From NCBI GenBank assembly GCA_023807065.1, contig JAJJLU010000346.1:1-64000 (forward strand): a DNA stretch of 64,000 nt, given 5' to 3'. The stretch is from Isotricha intestinalis (lineage: Eukaryota; Ciliophora; Litostomatea; Vestibuliferida; Isotrichidae). This document shows, piece by piece, positions 60,530 to 64,000 of this stretch. The stretch's first letter is position 1; each line of letters begins with the position of its first letter. The notes beneath the pieces are model-generated. The model ran no database searches. It was not told where the DNA came from and saw nothing but the letters and a program-made list of their open reading frames with translations. The position numbers and the translations under genes were made by a program.

Positions 60530-63500
60530 TTAAATCTCATCAACACCAAAATCTTCTTCACTAACATTAATTAAATCATTAAACTTCATATTTTCAATAA
60601 TAGTAACAATCATATTCATTTGTGTTAATAGCATTCCATATTGTTTTTTAGCTGATTCCGAATCAATATATAACATACTATAATTCATATTAGAAAACAT
60701 CATTTTAGGTTTTGTTTTTAAGAAAACATATTCTAAAATAGTAATAGAATCATCAACTCCTAATTCGTCTTTTCCACTACAAAAAGTAATTGAATTTTGT
60801 AAAATTCCAAAAGCTTTATTAAAACATTTTATTTTCTCTGTTGGAGTATTTTGAATATCCATTTCATTTATATTATTCATTGCTGTTATCCATAATTTTT
60901 CATTTATCATTTTTTTATCTTTTATTATATTCTCTGGTTTTAAAAAATCAAGTCTTAAACATTTTTTATAAAATTTTAAATCTTTCTTTGTTTGATTCTC
61001 TGGAAATAATTTATTATATAATTTCGATAAAATATAATTATCAAGTTCATAATTCATATTTAAAAATTCTTCATGAGAATATTTTAACATTAAAGGTTCA
61101 TTTTTTAATATTTTTTTAATATAACTAAAATATGTATTTAAAACATCATTAATTCCTAATTTTTCCTCAAAAGATAAAATATCATCATCATCTAATGGAT
61201 TTTTACTTTTATTTTTTTCATTTCTAAAATCAGGGAAATTTTCAATAAATAAATGTATTTTTTTTAAAGCATTTGGACTTGAATCTTCTTCAATTGAAAC
61301 TTTAATTAATTCATTATTATTTGAATCATATATTGTTGTTAACTTAACAGGACAAATTATTGTATTATATAAATTTTTAATATTTATACATTTTTCCATT
61401 TGTTTTATTTGGTTTAAATTATTTGTTACTATCATATTTATTTTCTCTACGTTTTTCACTTTTGAATAATATTGATTTATTATATTTACTTGAAGATCTT
61501 TTATTGAGGATTCTGTTTCATGAATTAATTCTATAAATAATTTATTGTAATTATTCATTGAATATTCTTTTGGAATGTTTTTAATGTTTAATTGAAGAAA
61601 TGTTGCACAGAAAATTAATTTTTTTTCTTCTTCTGAATTTATATTAAAATCTAATTCTTCTTTTAAAGTTAATAGCATTTTAGGAAGAACTATATTTAAA
61701 AAGTCAATATCTTCTTTTTCATTATTTTCATTATTTATATTTTCTTTATTTATTTTTTCATCTTTTTCATTTGATAATGATTTAAAGAAAGAAAAAATAT
61801 CTGAATTAGTAAAATTTTCTTTATGTAAAATATTAATAAAACTTAAAACTTCACAAAGACATTTTTTAAATTTAGAAATTTCACTTTTATCTTTTTCAGG
61901 ATTATAAATAAAAAATCTATTAGAAATAATTTTATTAATTTTACTTTGAAACTCATGATTATAAATAATTCTAGAAATACAATTAAAAGTAACTTTCTTC
62001 ATTTTATTATCTTCATCTATTAAAACTTTAAAAAATTCTTCAGTCATAATAATATTCTCAATCATAGTTTTTAATTCAGGATATTCTTCAATAAAAAATT
62101 TTTCATTATTTTTAAGAATCTCAATAATAATTAAAATAATTTTTCTATCAAAACATATACTTTGATGAATAATACTTTCACTTTGATTATCATTATAATT
62201 AATATCAATATCTCTTTTTTTTTTTTCTTTAGAAATACTAGTTTTTATCATTCCACTTCCATCACTAATATTAGAATTAATATTTTGATTTTCTTCTTTA
62301 TAAGATTTAAATAAACCTTCAATAATAGTTGGTAAAGTAATATTAATACCAACATTTAAAAAAAATTCAAAAATTTTAGGCATTATTTCAATAATAAAAG
62401 AATTAAATATTGTATATGAAGGATTATTATTATTATTAAATAAATTACCTTCTAATATTTGATTTATTATTTTTGATATTATATTTAAATTTTCTTTTGT
62501 TTTTTCAGATATTACATTTGAAGTTACTATTCCACAAAAATCAGGATTTATTATTGTTGGTATTAATATATTCCCTAAGAAAAAAGTTGATATAAACATT
62601 AATTTTTCATATTTTGATATTTCAGTTTTTAATTGATTAAATTTATTTGTTATTAAAGATGATATTATTTTACATATGCATTTTAAACTGTATGGTATTG
62701 TATTTATATTTGATAATAAGTCATTTATTAATTTTTCTATTATTCTTTTTATATTCTCAAAGTTTAATATTAAAAAATTGGTTATTTCATTAAATGTGTT
62801 TTTTGATTTTGTTATTGAAATTTTTTCTAATTCTTCTAAGAAGATTTTATTAGAATATATTTCTTTATTTTCTTTTGAATTTTTAATTTGCCTTTTTAAA
62901 TAATCAACCATTAATAAATTTATTTCATATCCTAATTCTTTTTTTTCGACTTTTTTTTCATATTCAGAAAGAATTTCTTTTAATAAATTAATATTAATAT
63001 CTTTTTGTTTAAATATCATTTCAATTGCATTTTTAGCTTCGAAATCTATTTTTTCACTTATATTCTCTTTTTCTTTTATTTCATTTTCTAAATTTAATTT
63101 CCCAATATCAACATTCATAATATTTAAACTTTGTCTAAGAGAAAAATCATTTAAAACTTCATTAACATTATAAGTTATATAAATAGAATCACTTAATTTA
63201 CTTTTTTCATATAAACTTTGTCTTAAATCATTTTTTTCTAAATTTTGAAATTTATTTATCTCATTATTTTTTTCAATTAAAAATTCATTAATTTTATAAA
63301 TTTCAGGTGATAAAGTTCCAATTACAGATTTTTCAATATTTAAAATTAAATCAGATAAAATATCACATAAATAATTTCTTATATCTTCTTTTCTTGTAAA
63401 ATTTATAAATAAATAATATAAAAATGTATTCTCTAAATATGTTAAACACGAATCATTTAAAGAATTATTTTCTATTATTTTCTCAAGCAATAAATATATT

Positions 63501-64000
63501 ATTACCATAAAATCATCTTGACAAAAAGATGGATTTAATATATTTTCATAAAAAAAATTTACTAAAAAATTTGATAAATAATCATAATTTTCTTTAGGAC
63601 ATTTTTCTATTAATTGAAGTATTTTTTTATTACTATTTCTAAAAGAAAATATTAAAGGAGATATTAATTCATAACTTGAAGCTAAATCATTTTGAATATC
63701 TTCACTTAATGTATAATTAATATATTTTTTACTTGAAATATAATCGTATATTTCTTTTATTGCTATTTTACTTTTAAAGAAATTAAAACAATTTTTCTCT
63801 ATTTGAATTATCATTTTTTCTTTATTATTTACAAATCTTTCTTTCATTGATGCTACTTCTTTTAATAAGCTTTGTAATTTACATATTTTTTCAAATGTTG
63901 ATATATTTAAATCTATGTTTGAATGTGATTTAGATATAGGATTTTTATTCACTTTATCTAATTTATAATTTGATGTTATTGGTTTTGATGATGATCTTAA
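60530..64000 (-). CDS. RasGAP-VPS9 protein (GAPVD1/RME-6-like), 5' end outside the window
   Basis: The frame is open from the stop at 60530 to the last base, so the start lies beyond the right edge; at least 1156 residues are visible. Around residues 437-495 of the visible part a RasGAP core is recognisable: IPYSLKCICKIISSLITNKF, then FFLGNILIPTIINPDFCGI and LNIISKIINQIL. The C-terminal 110 residues form a VPS9 domain: TPTEKIKCFNKAFGILQ, GVDDSITILEYVF with the catalytic Asp, and KKQYGMLLTQMNMIV with the Tyr. RasGAP plus VPS9 is the architecture of GAPVD1/Gapex-5/RME-6, which activates Rab5 on endosomes. The arginine finger of the RasGAP part is not evident, so Ras-GAP activity is doubtful. 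A GTG at 63952 inside the frame is not the start. Confidence 0.8.
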   Translation of the reverse strand, partial: LRSSSKPITSNYKLDKVNKNPISKSHSNIDLNISTFEKICKLQSLLKEVASMKERFVNNKEKMIIQIEKNCFNFFKSKIAIKEIYDYISSKKYINYTLSEDIQNDLASSYELISPLIFSFRNSNKKILQLIEKCPKENYDYLSNFLVNFFYENILNPSFCQDDFMVIIYLLLEKIIENNSLNDSCLTYLENTFLYYLFINFTRKEDIRNYLCDILSDLILNIEKSVIGTLSPEIYKINEFLIEKNNEINKFQNLEKNDLRQSLYEKSKLSDSIYITYNVNEVLNDFSLRQSLNIMNVDIGKLNLENEIKEKENISEKIDFEAKNAIEMIFKQKDININLLKEILSEYEKKVEKKELGYEINLLMVDYLKRQIKNSKENKEIYSNKIFLEELEKISITKSKNTFNEITNFLILNFENIKRIIEKLINDLLSNINTIPYSLKCICKIISSLITNKFNQLKTEISKYEKLMFISTFFLGNILIPTIINPDFCGIVTSNVISEKTKENLNIISKIINQILEGNLFNNNNNPSYTIFNSFIIEIMPKIFEFFLNVGINITLPTIIEGLFKSYKEENQNINSNISDGSGMIKTSISKEKKKRDIDINYNDNQSESIIHQSICFDRKIILIIIEILKNNEKFFIEEYPELKTMIENIIMTEEFFKVLIDEDNKMKKVTFNCISRIIYNHEFQSKINKIISNRFFIYNPEKDKSEISKFKKCLCEVLSFINILHKENFTNSDIFSFFKSLSNEKDEKINKENINNENNEKEDIDFLNIVLPKMLLTLKEELDFNINSEEEKKLIFCATFLQLNIKNIPKEYSMNNYNKLFIELIHETESSIKDLQVNIINQYYSKVKNVEKINMIVTNNLNQIKQMEKCINIKNLYNTIICPVKLTTIYDSNNNELIKVSIEEDSSPNALKKIHLFIENFPDFRNEKNKSKNPLDDDDILSFEEKLGINDVLNTYFSYIKKILKNEPLMLKYSHEEFLNMNYELDNYILSKLYNKLFPENQTKKDLKFYKKCLRLDFLKPENIIKDKKMINEKLWITAMNNINEMDIQNTPTEKIKCFNKAFGILQNSITFCSGKDELGVDDSITILEYVFLKTKPKMMFSNMNYSMLYIDSESAKKQYGMLLTQMNMIVTIIENMKFNDLINVSEEDFGVDEI

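Noticed and set aside
1..64000. CRISPR array, rRNA or bacterial operon structure
   Set aside because: No spaced direct repeats, no rRNA-like conserved blocks; genes are eukaryotic with GT-AG introns.

Overview
The window looks like the end of a macronuclear chromosome of a ciliate, probably a litostome of the rumen type. Four signs point this way. Bases 1-28 are four perfect copies of a CCCCAAT telomere-type repeat. The DNA is extremely A+T-rich (about four fifths by eye) and gene-dense. Introns are tiny (22-35 nt, GTA...TTTAG or similar). Many proteins carry Asn/Lys-rich runs, and one (51053-52762) has a block I associate with ciliate-only families. The standard code fits every long gene, and TAA is almost the only stop. 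I recall, without being able to check it here, that CCCCAAT-type telomeres have been reported for rumen ciliates such as Entodinium; the taxon is therefore an inference.

Layout. 1-4.6 kb: telomere, gene-poor subtelomere, an unknown gene, and an acyltransferase-3 membrane protein with strongly bacterial (Firmicutes-like) motifs. 4.8-16.4 kb: a protein with about 101 cysteines, translation factor eIF5, a two-CNBD cyclic-nucleotide-binding protein, a Kv-beta-like aldo-keto reductase, a B-box/coiled-coil protein and unknowns. 16.4-19.4 kb: a decayed duplicate and an interrupted aspartyl-protease-like membrane protein beside a secreted CAP protein. 19.6-23.7 kb: an ABCC transporter. 23.84-24.60 kb: a small, compositionally distinct element bounded by telomere-like inverted repeats. 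25.1-29.7 kb: a WD40-ePHD-bromodomain (BRWD-like) protein. 29.9-30.8 kb: a broken NBR1/ILRUN-like gene. 31-44 kb: PP2C, a UBE2D-like E2, a PUF protein, a PWWP protein, a TMEM33-like protein, unknowns, and two multi-exon genes that are missed if introns are ignored. 44.7-60.2 kb: a 2081-aa USP-type deubiquitinase, unknown Lys/Asn-rich proteins, elongin C (four exons), an FHA protein and a DENN protein. 60.5-64 kb: a RasGAP-VPS9 (GAPVD1-like) protein that runs off the right edge.

These are mostly housekeeping and regulatory genes: ubiquitin (E2, USP, elongin C), Rab control (DENN, VPS9), chromatin (BRWD, PWWP, a possible PEHE protein), RNA (PUF, eIF5) and cyclic-nucleotide or phosphatase signalling. 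Genes lie on both strands, usually 50-300 bp apart, with no operon logic. I saw no tRNA, rRNA, CRISPR array or intact transposase. The best leads are the telomere-bounded element at 24 kb, the bacterial-type acyltransferase next to the telomere, the genes hidden by micro-introns, and the cluster of broken genes interrupted by TAA or TAG.
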